Shown: positions 1 through 8,763, counted from the stretch's first letter. The stretch: DNA of 50,911 nt from Spirochaetaceae bacterium (GCA_028818385.1 JAPPNY010000034.1:1-50911), one strand, 5' to 3'. A program made the numbers and translations. The notes: generated from the sequence alone by a model not told the origin.

Positions 1-1
1 A

Positions 2-463
2 CGGACAGCCGTCTGCAACCAAGGGAATCCCCGGAGTTTTGCAAGAGGCTCAGGCTTCACTGCAAACAATAGGCTACCACTAGTTGGAGCCTGGCCGGAA
101 GGTGAAATCACGACAGTCCATGATGGTCTTATTGCCGAAGCAGCCCGCTCCAGGTGGATCGAGGCATGCGCACGTCATTGGTGGCGATCATATCTTGATG
201 CTTCTGATCCAATTGATGCTTACGCCGCGTGGGTGTTATTTCTGCGATCGGCTGACCGTCGTGTTCGGGCGTGGATGTGCAAGGATGTAAGGGGAGCGAA
301 AGGACCACGAAGTCTTGACAGACTCAAAATCGCCCATAGCCGGCTCAATTCAGGTGACCTAAAGCGCTCATTTAGGGAACGTGACGACCAACTTAAGGGG
401 AGGTTTCTGGGCCAGTCTACTATTGCTGGCTTGGGTCCGTGGGTAAGCCGTCAGATCGACTGA
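2..463 (+). CDS. C-terminal part of an unrecognised protein (5' end outside window)
   Basis: An uninterrupted frame runs from base 2 to a TGA at 461-463 and shows 153 residues. It has no convincing internal start, so this is the tail of a gene that begins left of the window. The residues look like real protein: Trp-rich and helical, with WIEACARHWW near residue 72 and WVLFLRSADRRVRAWM further on. There is no membrane segment. Base composition is clearly lower in GC than everything from 800 onward, which suggests transferred DNA. I do not recognise the family. The style of the C-terminus resembles tails of large STAND/NACHT-type NTPases, but this is only an impression. Confidence 0.55.
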   Translation, partial: RTAVCNQGNPRSFARGSGFTANNRLPLVGAWPEGEITTVHDGLIAEAARSRWIEACARHWWRSYLDASDPIDAYAAWVLFLRSADRRVRAWMCKDVRGAKGPRSLDRLKIAHSRLNSGDLKRSFRERDDQLKGRFLGQSTIAGLGPWVSRQID

Positions 464-799
464 CGCGAACGATGACTTTGTCGGTCATCGCGAATTCTGT
501 AATTTCTATCTTCTAGAACAAATGACATCTCACGCCTTCGATCGATTACACCTTCAGTACCTTGGTGGATACGTGCAGCACCGCCGTGGCGAGGTAATCG
601 TCCTTCGTGTCCTCAAGGATAGGTTATAGGTTAAGCCCGACAAGCCCATGCGGGTAGAGGGCCATGCGACGCCCGGTCGGTCGCGAAGCCGAAAGAACCG
701 AGTCTGCTCCGAGTGGGAAGAAAGCCGAATCGACGTCGCTTCGTGGAGTCTTCGGACCCGTGACGGCCTTACGGAGCGCCGGCGTCAGCCTAACCGAGC
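464..799. other. Intergenic stretch, no supported gene
   Basis: This 336-bp stretch lies between the truncated left-edge gene and the 3' end of formate dehydrogenase, and its composition is mixed. The minus strand has short open stretches, one ending at about 550 that reads LEDTKDDYLATAVLHVS. None has a start codon, and they are broken by stops. They could be remnants of a decayed gene or transposase, but I cannot support a call. Confidence 0.4.
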
Positions 800-2008
800 C
801 TAACCCGACTTGAACTTGGCCGCTTCCTCCGAACCGCCGGTGGCGTCGCCCTCGCTGTAGGAGTGGGCTCCCGTGCCGGCGAGTCCGCCTCCCTGCACGA
901 TCAGGTACTCGTCACGGATCGGCGTGCCGTCGAACCAGCACTCCAGGATCTCGCGGACGCCGGCCGCGTAACGGGCCTGGGCGGACAGCGAGGTGCCGGA
1001 GGTGTGCGGCGTCAGCGCGTGGTTGGGCATCGACCGCCACGGGTGGTCGTTGGGCGCCGGCTGCGGAAACCAGACATCGCCGGCATACCCGCCGAGCTGG
1101 CCGCTCTCCAGGGCGCGCACGATGGCGTCGCGGTCGCAGATCTTGCCGCGCGCGGTGTTCACCAGGTACGACCCGCGCCGCATCTTGGCGATCAGGGCGT
1201 CGTCGAACATGTGCTCGGTCTCCGGGTGGAGCGGGCAGTGGATGCTGACCACGTCGCAGGCGGCGACCAGGGACTCGACCGTGTCGTGGTAGGTCGCGCC
1301 AAGCTCCTGCTCGACGTCGTCCGGCAGCCGGTGCCGGTCGGTGTAGTGGAGGTTGACGTCGAACGGCTTCATCCGCCTCAGCACCGCCAGGCCGATACGG
1401 CCGGCCGCCACCACGCCCACGTCCATCCCCTCGATGTCGTAGGAGCGGGAGATGGCGTCGGCGATGTTCCAGCCGCCGCGGACGACCCAGCCGTACTGCG
1501 GGATGTAGTCGCGCACCAGCGCCAGCATCTGCATGACCGCGTGCTCGGCGACGCTGATGCTGTTGCACCACGTCACCTCGCAGACGGTGATGTTCCGGTC
1601 GATGGCCGACTGCAGGTCGACGTGGTCGGAGCCGATGCCGGCGGTGATGGCCAGCTTGAGGTTGGGCGCCTTGGCGATCCGCTCGGCTGTCAGGTAGCCG
1701 GGCCAGAACGGTTGCGAGATGACCACGTCGGCGTCGGTCAACTCCTTCTCGAATACCGAGTCGGGTCCATCCTTGTCCGCGGTCACCACGAACTGGTGGC
1801 CGCGTTCGGCCAGGAACGGCTCCAAGCCTAGTCCACCGGACACGGAGCCCAGCAGGTGGCCGGGCGTGAAGTCGATGCCGGCCGGCGTCGGCAGCGTCTG
1901 GCCGTCCGGGTACTGGGCAAGGGTGGGAATGCTGTTGCGGGCGTAGTCGGGCGGGAATCCTCCCACCGGGTCCTCATACAGGACGCAGAGCACTTTCTGA
2001 GCGGACAT
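800..2008 (-). CDS. fdh: NAD-dependent formate dehydrogenase
   Basis: Oxidises formate to CO2 with NAD+ in the cytoplasm. It is the metal-free, single-subunit enzyme of the D-2-hydroxyacid dehydrogenase superfamily. At 402 residues it matches the Pseudomonas-type enzyme, with its landmarks offset by about three. These include QPFWPGYL near 99-106, Asn149, the Rossmann loop VAAGRIGLAVLRRM (200-213), NAD-selective Asp224 in HYTDRHRLP, catalytic Arg287 in NTARGK, Asp311 in GYAGDVWFPQ, and His335 in PHTSGTS. The start at 2008 is chosen because AGAGGA lies about 7 nt upstream and the family N-terminus begins at KVLCVLYEDP. A 29-residue upstream extension in the same frame is rejected. No molybdenum-type formate dehydrogenase genes are nearby, so the likely role is NADH supply from C1 or formate metabolism. 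Confidence 0.95.
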   Translation of the reverse strand: MSAQKVLCVLYEDPVGGFPPDYARNSIPTLAQYPDGQTLPTPAGIDFTPGHLLGSVSGGLGLEPFLAERGHQFVVTADKDGPDSVFEKELTDADVVISQPFWPGYLTAERIAKAPNLKLAITAGIGSDHVDLQSAIDRNITVCEVTWCNSISVAEHAVMQMLALVRDYIPQYGWVVRGGWNIADAISRSYDIEGMDVGVVAAGRIGLAVLRRMKPFDVNLHYTDRHRLPDDVEQELGATYHDTVESLVAACDVVSIHCPLHPETEHMFDDALIAKMRRGSYLVNTARGKICDRDAIVRALESGQLGGYAGDVWFPQPAPNDHPWRSMPNHALTPHTSGTSLSAQARYAAGVREILECWFDGTPIRDEYLIVQGGGLAGTGAHSYSEGDATGGSEEAAKFKSG

Positions 2009-2091
2009 GGCGAATCCTCTGAAACGGAAATCTGGGGTCCGGGCACCATAGGCCGAATCTCCTTGCCCCGCAACGCGACGGTCCGCTGCAC

Positions 2092-2496
2092 TCACGCCGG
2101 AGCGGTGACCCTCCAGCCGCCCGCCTCGGCGGCTCGGGACATCCGCTCGTCATAGCAGACGATGCGCGTCAGGGTGGCCCCGCACAGCGAAGCCGTCGCG
2201 AGATGGATGGCGTCGAGCGTTCTCAGGCTCGCCGGCTCCATCGCCGCGGCCATGGTGAGTACCCGGTCGTTGATCCGGACAAGATCGATGCGCGACAGGA
2301 CATCCCGCGCCCGTCGCGAAGCAGTTTCCCCGAGCGGCATGACGGCTCGGGCGACCTCGGCGCGAGCCAGAGCGCTCGAAACCAGCCGGCGCCTGCGGAT
2401 GTACCGCCGCAGCGCCGCCGACTCCGGCTCGCGCACCACCAGCTTGACGATGGCCGACGAGTCGAGATAGGTGACGCGGCTAGCGCTCGTCTTCAC
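2092..2496 (-). CDS. vapC: PIN-domain ribonuclease toxin, VapC type
   Basis: A small PIN-fold protein of 134 residues. Visible features are the N-terminal YLDSSAIVKL strand with the first catalytic Asp, a central LARAEVARAV segment with the acidic residue, TLDAIHLATA with the third acidic position, and CYDERM near the end. These match VapC-type toxins, which cleave tRNA or other RNA using Mg2+. The GTG at 2496 gives MKTSASRVTYLDSS and overlaps the antitoxin stop by 17 nt. A longer in-frame extension upstream lies inside the antitoxin gene and is not needed. The overlap implies coupled translation. The RNA target cannot be read from sequence. Confidence 0.85.
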   Translation of the reverse strand: MKTSASRVTYLDSSAIVKLVVREPESAALRRYIRRRRLVSSALARAEVARAVMPLGETASRRARDVLSRIDLVRINDRVLTMAAAMEPASLRTLDAIHLATASLCGATLTRIVCYDERMSRAAEAGGWRVTAPA

Positions 2497-2755
2497 GGAG
2501 CGATGCGAGCCGGGCCGAGGGGAGTTCGACGCCGGGCTCGGCCGCGAGGGGCGGAGGAGCATCTTCCATCGAGCCCTGTGCCTCCATCACTTCCCCCGCG
2601 GAACGGAGCCGCTCCAGCGGTGACGCGTCGGGAATCCGGCTCAGGATCGCGACCGGCCGGCCCCGATTGGTCACCTCGAAGGTCTCGCCCGCCTCCACGC
2701 GACGGAGGTAATCGCTCGCCCGCTGACGAAGCTCGCGGACGCCTATGGAATCCAT
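2480..2755 (-). CDS. Phd/YefM-family antitoxin
   Basis: A 91-residue antitoxin with the typical N-terminal Phd/YefM fold: MDSIGVRELRQRASDYL helix, VEAGETFEVTNRGRPVAIL hairpin, then a disordered acidic/proline-rich C-terminal tail (DAPPPLAAEPG) that would wrap the toxin. It is the first gene of the pair and overlaps the PIN toxin. Phd-type antitoxins usually bind DNA at their own promoter. A perfect 16-bp palindrome lies one base upstream of the ATG, as expected for autorepression. The PIN-plus-Phd combination is a common VapBC variant. Confidence 0.87.
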   Translation of the reverse strand: MDSIGVRELRQRASDYLRRVEAGETFEVTNRGRPVAILSRIPDASPLERLRSAGEVMEAQGSMEDAPPPLAAEPGVELPSARLASLREDER

Positions 2756-2756
2756 A

Positions 2757-2772
2757 GTGCTACATGTAGCAC
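2757..2772. promoter_or_regulatory. Perfect 16-bp palindrome, probable antitoxin operator
   Basis: GTGCTACATGTAGCAC is a perfect dyad that ends one base before the antitoxin ATG on the minus strand. Its place in the divergent region between the toxin-antitoxin pair and rlmN fits an autoregulatory operator for the Phd-type antitoxin. Binding is inferred from position only. Confidence 0.65.
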
Positions 2773-2847
2773 AAGAACGCGGACATCAGCAAGATGCGGC
2801 GCCCGGGGCACGCACCGGCTTGCGCATCGCGGTGTACTCTCGGAGCC

Positions 2848-3876
2848 ATGATCTCGGCACTGGATCTGGACGAGGCCGCGCTCGCGGAGCGCCTGACCGC
2901 GCTGGGCGAGCCCGCCTACCGCGCTCGGCAGATCCGCACGCACCTGCTGCGCCGCGGGGTGCTCGATTACGGCGAGATGACCGACCTGCCGGCCGCGATG
3001 CGAGACCGGTTGGGCGACGAGCTGCCGGCCACGCCGCTGACCGTTGAGCAGCGCCGACCGACACCCGACGGGCAGACGGTGAAGCTGCTGCTGCGCGCGC
3101 TGGACGACGAGCTGATCGAAGCGGTGTCGATCCGCGACGGCGGCCGCCACACGGTCTGCGTCTCCAGCCAGGTGGGGTGCGGCATGGCGTGCGCGTTCTG
3201 TGCGTCCGGACTGGACGGGGTGGCGCGCAACCTCAGCGCCGGGGAGATGGTGGCGCAAGTGCTTTACGCCGCCGCGCACGGGCCGGTGACCAACGTGGTC
3301 TTCATGGGCATGGGCGAGCCGCTGGCGAACTTTCCCCGCCTCATCGAGGCGATCGGCGCCCTGACCGATCCCGACGGGATTGCCCTTGGCGCGCGGCGGC
3401 TGACCGTCAGCACCGTCGGCCTGGTGCCGCGCATCCGCGACTTGGCGGCGACCGGGTTGCCGGTGGGGCTGGCCATCAGCCTGCACGCGAGCGACGACGC
3501 GACACGGAGGAGCCTGGTCCCGGTCGCCGAGCGCTACGGAATCTCCGAGCTGCTGGAGGCCGCCGACGACTATTTCGCCGCCACCGGCAGGCGGGTCACC
3601 TACGAGTACACGCTGATCGCCGGGCGGAACGCCGAGCCGCACCATGCCGGGGCGCTGGGCCGGTTGCTGGCCGGCAGCGGGTCGCAGGTCAACCTGATCC
3701 CGTACAACCCGGTTCCCGGACTGCCCTTCGCCGAGCCGGAAGCGGGCGCGGTCCGCCGTTTCGCCGCCATCGTCGCCGGCCACGGCGTGACGGTGACCAC
3801 GCGCAAGGAGATGGGCCGCCGCGTGGACGCCGCCTGCGGCCAGTTGCGCCGCACGGTCCGGGAACCGGCTTCGTGA
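2848..3876 (+). CDS. rlmN: Dual-specificity 23S rRNA/tRNA adenine-C2 methyltransferase RlmN
   Basis: A radical-SAM enzyme that methylates C2 of A2503 in 23S rRNA and of A37 in some tRNAs. At 342 residues it has the family length. The cluster motif is C111-x3-C115-x2-C118 (VGCGMACAFC), preceded by CVSSQ with the resolving Cys104. FMGMGEPLAN is the SAM-binding GEP motif, and LISLHASDD-like and LIPYNPVPG segments follow in order. C330 in DAACGQL is the transiently methylated cysteine. The ATG at 2848 fits the family N-terminus (LDLDEAALAERL, then PAYRARQI). The stop overlaps the next gene by GTGA. Function is well supported. Confidence 0.96.
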   Translation: MISALDLDEAALAERLTALGEPAYRARQIRTHLLRRGVLDYGEMTDLPAAMRDRLGDELPATPLTVEQRRPTPDGQTVKLLLRALDDELIEAVSIRDGGRHTVCVSSQVGCGMACAFCASGLDGVARNLSAGEMVAQVLYAAAHGPVTNVVFMGMGEPLANFPRLIEAIGALTDPDGIALGARRLTVSTVGLVPRIRDLAATGLPVGLAISLHASDDATRRSLVPVAERYGISELLEAADDYFAATGRRVTYEYTLIAGRNAEPHHAGALGRLLAGSGSQVNLIPYNPVPGLPFAEPEAGAVRRFAAIVAGHGVTVTTRKEMGRRVDAACGQLRRTVREPAS

Positions 3877-5168
3877 TCGAGGACCGCACCCCGGACGTCC
3901 TGATCGTGGGCGGCGGCGTGGTCGGCATGAGCTGCGCCTGGTACCTGGCTCGGTCCGGCGCCCGCGTGACGGTGGTCGATGCCGCCACCATCGGCGACCG
4001 CCTGGCCTGCTCCTACGGCAACCAGGGGCTGGTGTGTCCCAGTCACGCCGTGCCGATCGCGGCGCCGGGCGTGGTCGCCCAGGGTCTGCGCTGGCTGTTC
4101 GACCCCACCAGCCCGCTGTACATCCGCAGCCCCTGGCGCCCCGAGATGCTCCGCTGGCTGTGGCGCTTCGCGCAGGCGTCGAAGCCGGCCCGCACCGAGG
4201 CAGGAACGGCCGCGATGGCGGAGTTCCTGCAGCACAGCGCCAAGCTGCACGCGGGCATCGCCGCCACCGCGGCGGGCACGACCACGGAAGGCACCAATCC
4301 CTACGGCTACGCCGCCGACGGCGTGCTGTACGCGTTCCTGACCGAGGAAATGCTGCACCACCACCTCGAAGAGTCCCATCGGGTCGCCCGGCACGGCATC
4401 CCGTTCGAGCAGCTCACCGGCGAACAGGTGCGCCGGATGGAGCCCGCCCTGTCGCCCCGCGTGATCGGCGGCGTGCTCTACCCCGGCGACGCCCACGTCG
4501 ATTCCCGCTCCTTCGTGCGCTGGCTGCACGCGCAGGCGCAAGAGGCCGGCGCCCAGGTGGTGGAGCAGACCGACGTGCTCCGCCTGCGGGCCGGCGGGCG
4601 CGGCGACCGCGCGTCGGTGCTCACCTCGCGCGGCGAGATCGCCGCCGGTCAGATCGTCATCGCCGCCGGCTCCTGGAGCCCGCGGGTGGCCGCCGGCCTC
4701 GGACTGCGCCTGCCGGTGCAGGCCGCCAAGGGGTACTCCGTCACCTTCTCCAACCCGCCGTGGCGGCCGAGCCGGCCGGTCAACCTGGGTGACGCCCGGG
4801 CGGTGGCGACGCCCCTGCCGCGCGGGGTCAGGATCGGCGGCACGCTGGAGCTGGCCGGCCTGGACCGCTCGATCAACCTGCGGCGCGTGCAGGCGATCCT
4901 GGACGGCGCGGGCCGGGTCGTGCCGGGAGCCCGGTTCGATGCCGCCGACCCCGGCGCAGAGGTCTGGCACGGACTGCGGCCGCTGTCCCCCGACACGCTG
5001 CCGATCGTCGGCCGTCCCCACGGCCACGCGAACGTCGTTCTGGCCACCGCGCACGGCACCCTGGGCCTGTCGCTGGGGCCAGCCACGGGCGAGGCGGTGG
5101 CAGCCCTGATCGCGGGCAGCAAGCCGGCGATCGATCTGCGACCGTTCAGCCCGGACCGCTTCGCGTGA
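3873..5168 (+). CDS. DadA-like FAD-dependent D-amino acid dehydrogenase/oxidase
   Basis: A 431-residue flavoprotein of the DAO/DadA family, which deaminates D-amino acids, glycine or N-methylated amino acids. The N-terminus carries the dinucleotide fold VLIVGGGVVGMSCAWYLA and then VTVVDA. SYGNQGLVCPSHAVPIAAPGV resembles the FAD-contacting N-terminal loop of small-subunit DadA proteins. A second FAD signature, WHGLRPLSPDTLPIVG and ATAHGTLGLSLGPATGE, sits at the C-terminus. The GTG at 3873 overlaps the rlmN stop as GTGA, so translation is probably coupled, and the family starts within a few residues of this point. The substrate cannot be fixed. There is no signal peptide. Confidence 0.86.
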   Translation: MIEDRTPDVLIVGGGVVGMSCAWYLARSGARVTVVDAATIGDRLACSYGNQGLVCPSHAVPIAAPGVVAQGLRWLFDPTSPLYIRSPWRPEMLRWLWRFAQASKPARTEAGTAAMAEFLQHSAKLHAGIAATAAGTTTEGTNPYGYAADGVLYAFLTEEMLHHHLEESHRVARHGIPFEQLTGEQVRRMEPALSPRVIGGVLYPGDAHVDSRSFVRWLHAQAQEAGAQVVEQTDVLRLRAGGRGDRASVLTSRGEIAAGQIVIAAGSWSPRVAAGLGLRLPVQAAKGYSVTFSNPPWRPSRPVNLGDARAVATPLPRGVRIGGTLELAGLDRSINLRRVQAILDGAGRVVPGARFDAADPGAEVWHGLRPLSPDTLPIVGRPHGHANVVLATAHGTLGLSLGPATGEAVAALIAGSKPAIDLRPFSPDRFA

Positions 5169-5179
5169 GGTGAGCGTTC

Positions 5180-6538
5180 CTACCCCTTCACCTGTCGCAG
5201 GATCTCGTCGAGCGTGGCCAGCTTGTCCGCGTCCGGTGCGAAGACGCGCTGCACCCGTCCCGGCCTGCGGTCGTGGAGCGCCTTCACGATCGGCGACTCC
5301 TCGGCGATGTCCCGCGGCTCGTTCATGTCCGCGCGCACCTTCACCAGCACCTTGCTGAGGGCCGAGGCGTCGTCGTCGAAGTCGTACCACGTGTACGGCG
5401 TGATCGTGGACTGATCGAACAGCAGGTCGTCCCGCCACGCGATGCGGCGCTCGGCCAGCTCGCGCCGGAAGCGCAGGTACAGGTTGCCCTGTGGCTCGTC
5501 CCAGGAGCCGATCTCCAGGCACTTGTAGAGTTGGCGGTCGCGCAGCCGGCCGGCAAGCTCCGCCACCCGCGGAACCCGGCAGTCGGCGTACTCCGACAGG
5601 GCGGCCCAGATCGAACCGTCGTCGAGGCGGAGGTAGGCGTCGAGCGACGGCTCCCGCGAGATGAGATGGCGCAGGACCGGCTCGCGTCGTGCCAGGTCCG
5701 AGTCCCCGAGCGTGGAAGCGGCAGCCTCCAGCACCGCCTGCAGCATCTTCTCCGCGGCACGCGTGGTCTTGTGCACGTACACCGTCCAGTAGAGGCGGAA
5801 CCGCGCCTCCAGGTAGTCCTCGGCGACCGCGATCCCCTTGGGTCCCAGGTACAGGCACTGCACGGGCTGGTAGTCCCGCCCGCCGATGGTGACCGAGCCC
5901 ACCTCCAGGCAGTCGATCAGCCAGTCCGAGTCGACGTGGCCGAACTGGACCCCGGTCATCAGCCGGTCGCGCTGCACGTAGTCGAGCCGGTCGGCGTCGA
6001 ACTGACTGGAGACCACGGCGGCGTAGACGTCCTTGGGCTCCTCCTCCTTCAGCAGCGCGCCGACCCGCTCCGGCAGGCTTTCGTCCACGTCGCGCAGCAC
6101 GCGGTTGATCTCGGTGTCGCCGCGCACGATCGCGGCGCCCCAGTCCTCGTGCCGCTGCTGCAGCCCGACCGCCTCGGAGGCGCTCTCGAAGGCATGGCTG
6201 AACGGCCCGTGCCCGATGTCGTGCAGCAGGGCGGCCAGCAGCGCCACCCGCGCCCGGTCGCGGTCATGCTTCGCGCCCTGCTCGCGCGCGATCACGTCCA
6301 GCAGCCGGCGCGCCATGTGGTAGACGCCGATGCTGTGCGCGAAGCGGCTGTGGGTCGCCCCCGGATAGACCGTGTCCGAGAAGCCGAGCTGCCGGATTCG
6401 CCGCAGCCGCTGGAACTCCTTCGTGTTCAGCAGGCGCCACGCGATCCGGTCCGTTTCGTTCCCGCGCGGGTCGCGGCCTCCGAACATGATGAGACCGTGC
6501 ACGGGGTCGCGGACCCGCTGCTTCCAGCCGTCGCCCAT
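5180..6538 (-). CDS. HD-domain phosphohydrolase (dGTPase/SAMHD1-like)
   Basis: A 452-residue HD-superfamily protein. It begins with the dGTPase-like lead RVRDPVHGLI and FQRLRRIRQLG, followed by SRFAHSIGVYHMA (His68), the metal-binding LLHDIGHGPFSHAFE (His106-Asp107) and a later Asp in FDADRLDYVQRD. This order is typical of deoxynucleotide triphosphohydrolase-like HD proteins that act on dNTPs or related phosphate esters. The exact substrate is unknown. It is convergent with the DadA-like gene (11 nt apart) and divergent from the Gfo/Idh/MocA gene, with 93 bp between. The C-terminal 200 residues show no recognised catalytic motif. Confidence 0.85.
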   Translation of the reverse strand: MGDGWKQRVRDPVHGLIMFGGRDPRGNETDRIAWRLLNTKEFQRLRRIRQLGFSDTVYPGATHSRFAHSIGVYHMARRLLDVIAREQGAKHDRDRARVALLAALLHDIGHGPFSHAFESASEAVGLQQRHEDWGAAIVRGDTEINRVLRDVDESLPERVGALLKEEEPKDVYAAVVSSQFDADRLDYVQRDRLMTGVQFGHVDSDWLIDCLEVGSVTIGGRDYQPVQCLYLGPKGIAVAEDYLEARFRLYWTVYVHKTTRAAEKMLQAVLEAAASTLGDSDLARREPVLRHLISREPSLDAYLRLDDGSIWAALSEYADCRVPRVAELAGRLRDRQLYKCLEIGSWDEPQGNLYLRFRRELAERRIAWRDDLLFDQSTITPYTWYDFDDDASALSKVLVKVRADMNEPRDIAEESPIVKALHDRRPGRVQRVFAPDADKLATLDEILRQVKG

Positions 6539-6631
6539 CGTCTCGGGTCAGATCATACGCGACGGCGGGGGACGCTCGCGCGGGGCGCTCCCGACCTGTC
6601 GTACACTGAAGGCGCACCGGAGGAGGTACGC

Positions 6632-7645
6632 ATGGCGCAGACGCTGCGCATCGGACAGATCGGCATCGCCCACACGCACGCCACCAAGGTGGTGGATCCC
6701 GATTCACAGCCAGTGCTGCGCCGGCTCGACGCCGAGCTGGTCGGCGTCCACGAGCCCGACCCGAAGATGCTGACCGCGCGCGGCGGCCGCGAGGTCTGGC
6801 GCGGGGTGCGCTTCATCGACGACCCCGAAGAGATCCTGGCCGACGACACGGTCGCCGTCGTCTTCATCGAGACCTGGCCGTGGGAGTGCATCCCGTGGGC
6901 GCGGCGCGCGCTGCAAGCGGGCAAGCACATCCACCTGGACAAGCCCCCGGGCACCTCCGTGGAGGAGCTGCGCGAGCTGTACGCGCTGGCCGGCAGGTCC
7001 GGGCTCTGCATCCAGATGGGTTACCAGTGGCGCTACAACCCGGGGCTGGAGATGATCCAGGGCTGGGTGCGAGACGGCCTGCTCGGCCGCGTGAACTTCG
7101 CCCGCTTCCGGGCCGGCAGCGAGCCGGAGTACTACCACCGCAACCAGCTCCACCGCTACGAGGGCGGGATCATGATCGAGGAGAACTGCCACCTGTTCGA
7201 CCAGGTCGCCTGGATGTTCGGCAAGGCGGACGCCATCCATCCGTTCCTGCGCTCGTCGGCGCGCGGATTCGAGGAGATGCCGGCCGGCACCGACCTGGGC
7301 GTGATCGTCTTCGATTACGCCGCGCAGGGCGCGCTGGCGGTGATCGAGGGCACCTCCCTGGAGACGCAGGCCGGGCCGCACCGCCGCGTGGAGGTGCACG
7401 GGCTGGGCGGCAGCGCCATCCTTGAGCCGATCGAGCCCCCGCACATCCAGCTCTGTCTGCGCGAGCCCAAGCCCCCCTATCAGGAGGGCTGGCAGCACAT
7501 CGAGGTGGAGCACCGCCCGCGCTACATCGGCGACCTGGAAGAGCTGATCCAGGTGGCCCGAGGGGAGTGCGCGCCGCGCTTCTCGCCCGAGCACGACCTG
7601 ATCGTGCAGGAGATGCTGATCGAAGCCTGTGGAGGCATGCGATGA
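6632..7645 (+). CDS. Gfo/Idh/MocA-family oxidoreductase
   Basis: A 337-residue NAD(P)-dependent sugar or polyol oxidoreductase. The N-terminal Rossmann segment is IGQIGIAHTHATKV, less glycine-rich than usual. The EKP-equivalent motif reads HLDKPPGTS, with Asp for Glu. The C-terminal half contains GGIMIEENCHLFDQVAWMFG, where the His/Asp of the catalytic D-x3-H-like motif is recognisable. The ATG at 6632 has GGAGG about 7 nt upstream. The stop overlaps the threonine aldolase start as ATGA, so the two are cotranslated. Substrate is unknown; the family covers inositol, glucoside and 3-keto sugar reactions. Confidence 0.86.
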   Translation: MAQTLRIGQIGIAHTHATKVVDPDSQPVLRRLDAELVGVHEPDPKMLTARGGREVWRGVRFIDDPEEILADDTVAVVFIETWPWECIPWARRALQAGKHIHLDKPPGTSVEELRELYALAGRSGLCIQMGYQWRYNPGLEMIQGWVRDGLLGRVNFARFRAGSEPEYYHRNQLHRYEGGIMIEENCHLFDQVAWMFGKADAIHPFLRSSARGFEEMPAGTDLGVIVFDYAAQGALAVIEGTSLETQAGPHRRVEVHGLGGSAILEPIEPPHIQLCLREPKPPYQEGWQHIEVEHRPRYIGDLEELIQVARGECAPRFSPEHDLIVQEMLIEACGGMR

Positions 7646-8763
7646 ACGACGACGCGACCGTGGACCTGCGCAGCGACACCCTCACCCACCCCACCGAGCG
7701 CATGCGGCAGGCCATCCATGCCGCCGAGGTGGGCGACGACACCTTCGGCGACGATCCGACCGTCAAACGGCTGGAAGCGATGGCCGCCGAACGGCTCGGC
7801 AAGGAGGCGGCCGTGTACGTGCCCAGCGGCAGCATGGGCAACAGCACCGCCCTGATCACCTACCTGGAGATCGGCAGCCGTTCCGGCGCCGGCCGGCCGG
7901 CGCTGGCCGTGCACGAGACGCACGCGCACATGTTCTCGAGCGACCGCGACCGCTTCGCGCGGGCGCTGTTCGGCGTCGAGTCGGCCGCGGTGGAGACCGA
8001 GTGGGGCGTGCTCACCCCCGATCACGTGCAGCAGGCGGTCGCCGCCCACCCTGGGGCCGAGCCGCTGCTGCTCTGCATCGAGAACACCCACAACTACACC
8101 GGCGGCGGCGCGGTGACGCCCGCGGAGGTCAACGCCGTGGCCGGCGCCGCCCACGCGGCCGGCATGCGCGTGCACTGCGACGGCGCCCGGCTCTTCAACG
8201 CCGCGGTCGCCCAGGGTCTGCCCGCCGCCGAGCTGGTGGAGCAGGTCGATTCGGTGATGTTCTGCGTCTCCAAAGGGCTGTCCGCTCCGGTCGGCTCGAT
8301 CCTGTGCGGAGAGGCGGCCTTCATCGACGCCGCCCGCGACACCCGCAAGATCCACGGCGGCTCGATGCGCCAGGCCGGCGTGATCGCCGCCGCCGGCATC
8401 CTTTCCCTGCAGGAGATGGTCGACCGGCTGGCCGAGGATCACGCGAACGCCGCCCGGCTGCGTGACGGGCTGCAGACCATCGACGGCATCGAGGTGGTCG
8501 AGCCGCCGATCCCGACCAACTTCGCGGTCGTCGACGTGCGCGGCCTGGGCTGGACCGCCGACGAGATGCTCGACCGCTACCGCGCCGAGGGCGTGCTGGG
8601 CGGCTCGCGTCCGCCGACCCGCATCCGGCTGGTGGTCAACCGGCACATCGGCCCCGCGCAAGTCGATCGGGTGATCGACGCCACCCGCCGCATCGTGGCC
8701 GGCGGCTCGGAAGCCGGCGGCTCGGAAGCCGGCGCGGCGACCGTGGCGGGCACGGCACGTTGA
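7642..8763 (+). CDS. Low-specificity threonine aldolase family protein
   Basis: A PLP enzyme (373 residues) of the fold-type I beta-eliminating lyase/threonine aldolase group, which cleaves beta-hydroxy-amino acids to glycine plus an aldehyde. Diagnostic features are VDLRSDTLTHPTERM at the N-terminus, GDDTFGDDPTVKRLE, YVPSGSMGNSTAL, IENTHNYTGGGAV, HCDGARLFNA with the PLP-contacting Asp, and the Schiff-base Lys211 in VSKGLSAPVGS. The ATG at 7642 overlaps the upstream stop as ATGA and has GGAGG upstream. The C-terminus ends in a short duplicated GGSEAGGSEAG stretch absent from the family core. It is coupled to the Gfo/Idh/MocA gene upstream and the Asp-box gene downstream. Confidence 0.92.
   Translation: MNDDATVDLRSDTLTHPTERMRQAIHAAEVGDDTFGDDPTVKRLEAMAAERLGKEAAVYVPSGSMGNSTALITYLEIGSRSGAGRPALAVHETHAHMFSSDRDRFARALFGVESAAVETEWGVLTPDHVQQAVAAHPGAEPLLLCIENTHNYTGGGAVTPAEVNAVAGAAHAAGMRVHCDGARLFNAAVAQGLPAAELVEQVDSVMFCVSKGLSAPVGSILCGEAAFIDAARDTRKIHGGSMRQAGVIAAAGILSLQEMVDRLAEDHANAARLRDGLQTIDGIEVVEPPIPTNFAVVDVRGLGWTADEMLDRYRAEGVLGGSRPPTRIRLVVNRHIGPAQVDRVIDATRRIVAGGSEAGGSEAGAATVAGTAR
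8698..8727 (+). repeat. Two 15-bp direct repeats inside the threonine aldolase 3' end
   Basis: GCCGGCGGCTCGGAA occurs twice in tandem with a partial third copy following. It encodes AGGSE repeats in the C-terminal tail, probably replication-slippage expansion in a region not under structural constraint. Confidence 0.8.

Noticed and set aside
464..799. Possible transposase or decayed gene on the minus strand
   Set aside because: Short readable stretches exist, but without start codon, conserved catalytic residues or inverted repeats.
3600..5858. 752-codon minus-strand frame
   Set aside because: Shadow of rlmN, the DadA-like gene and the HD gene, with no recognisable motif.
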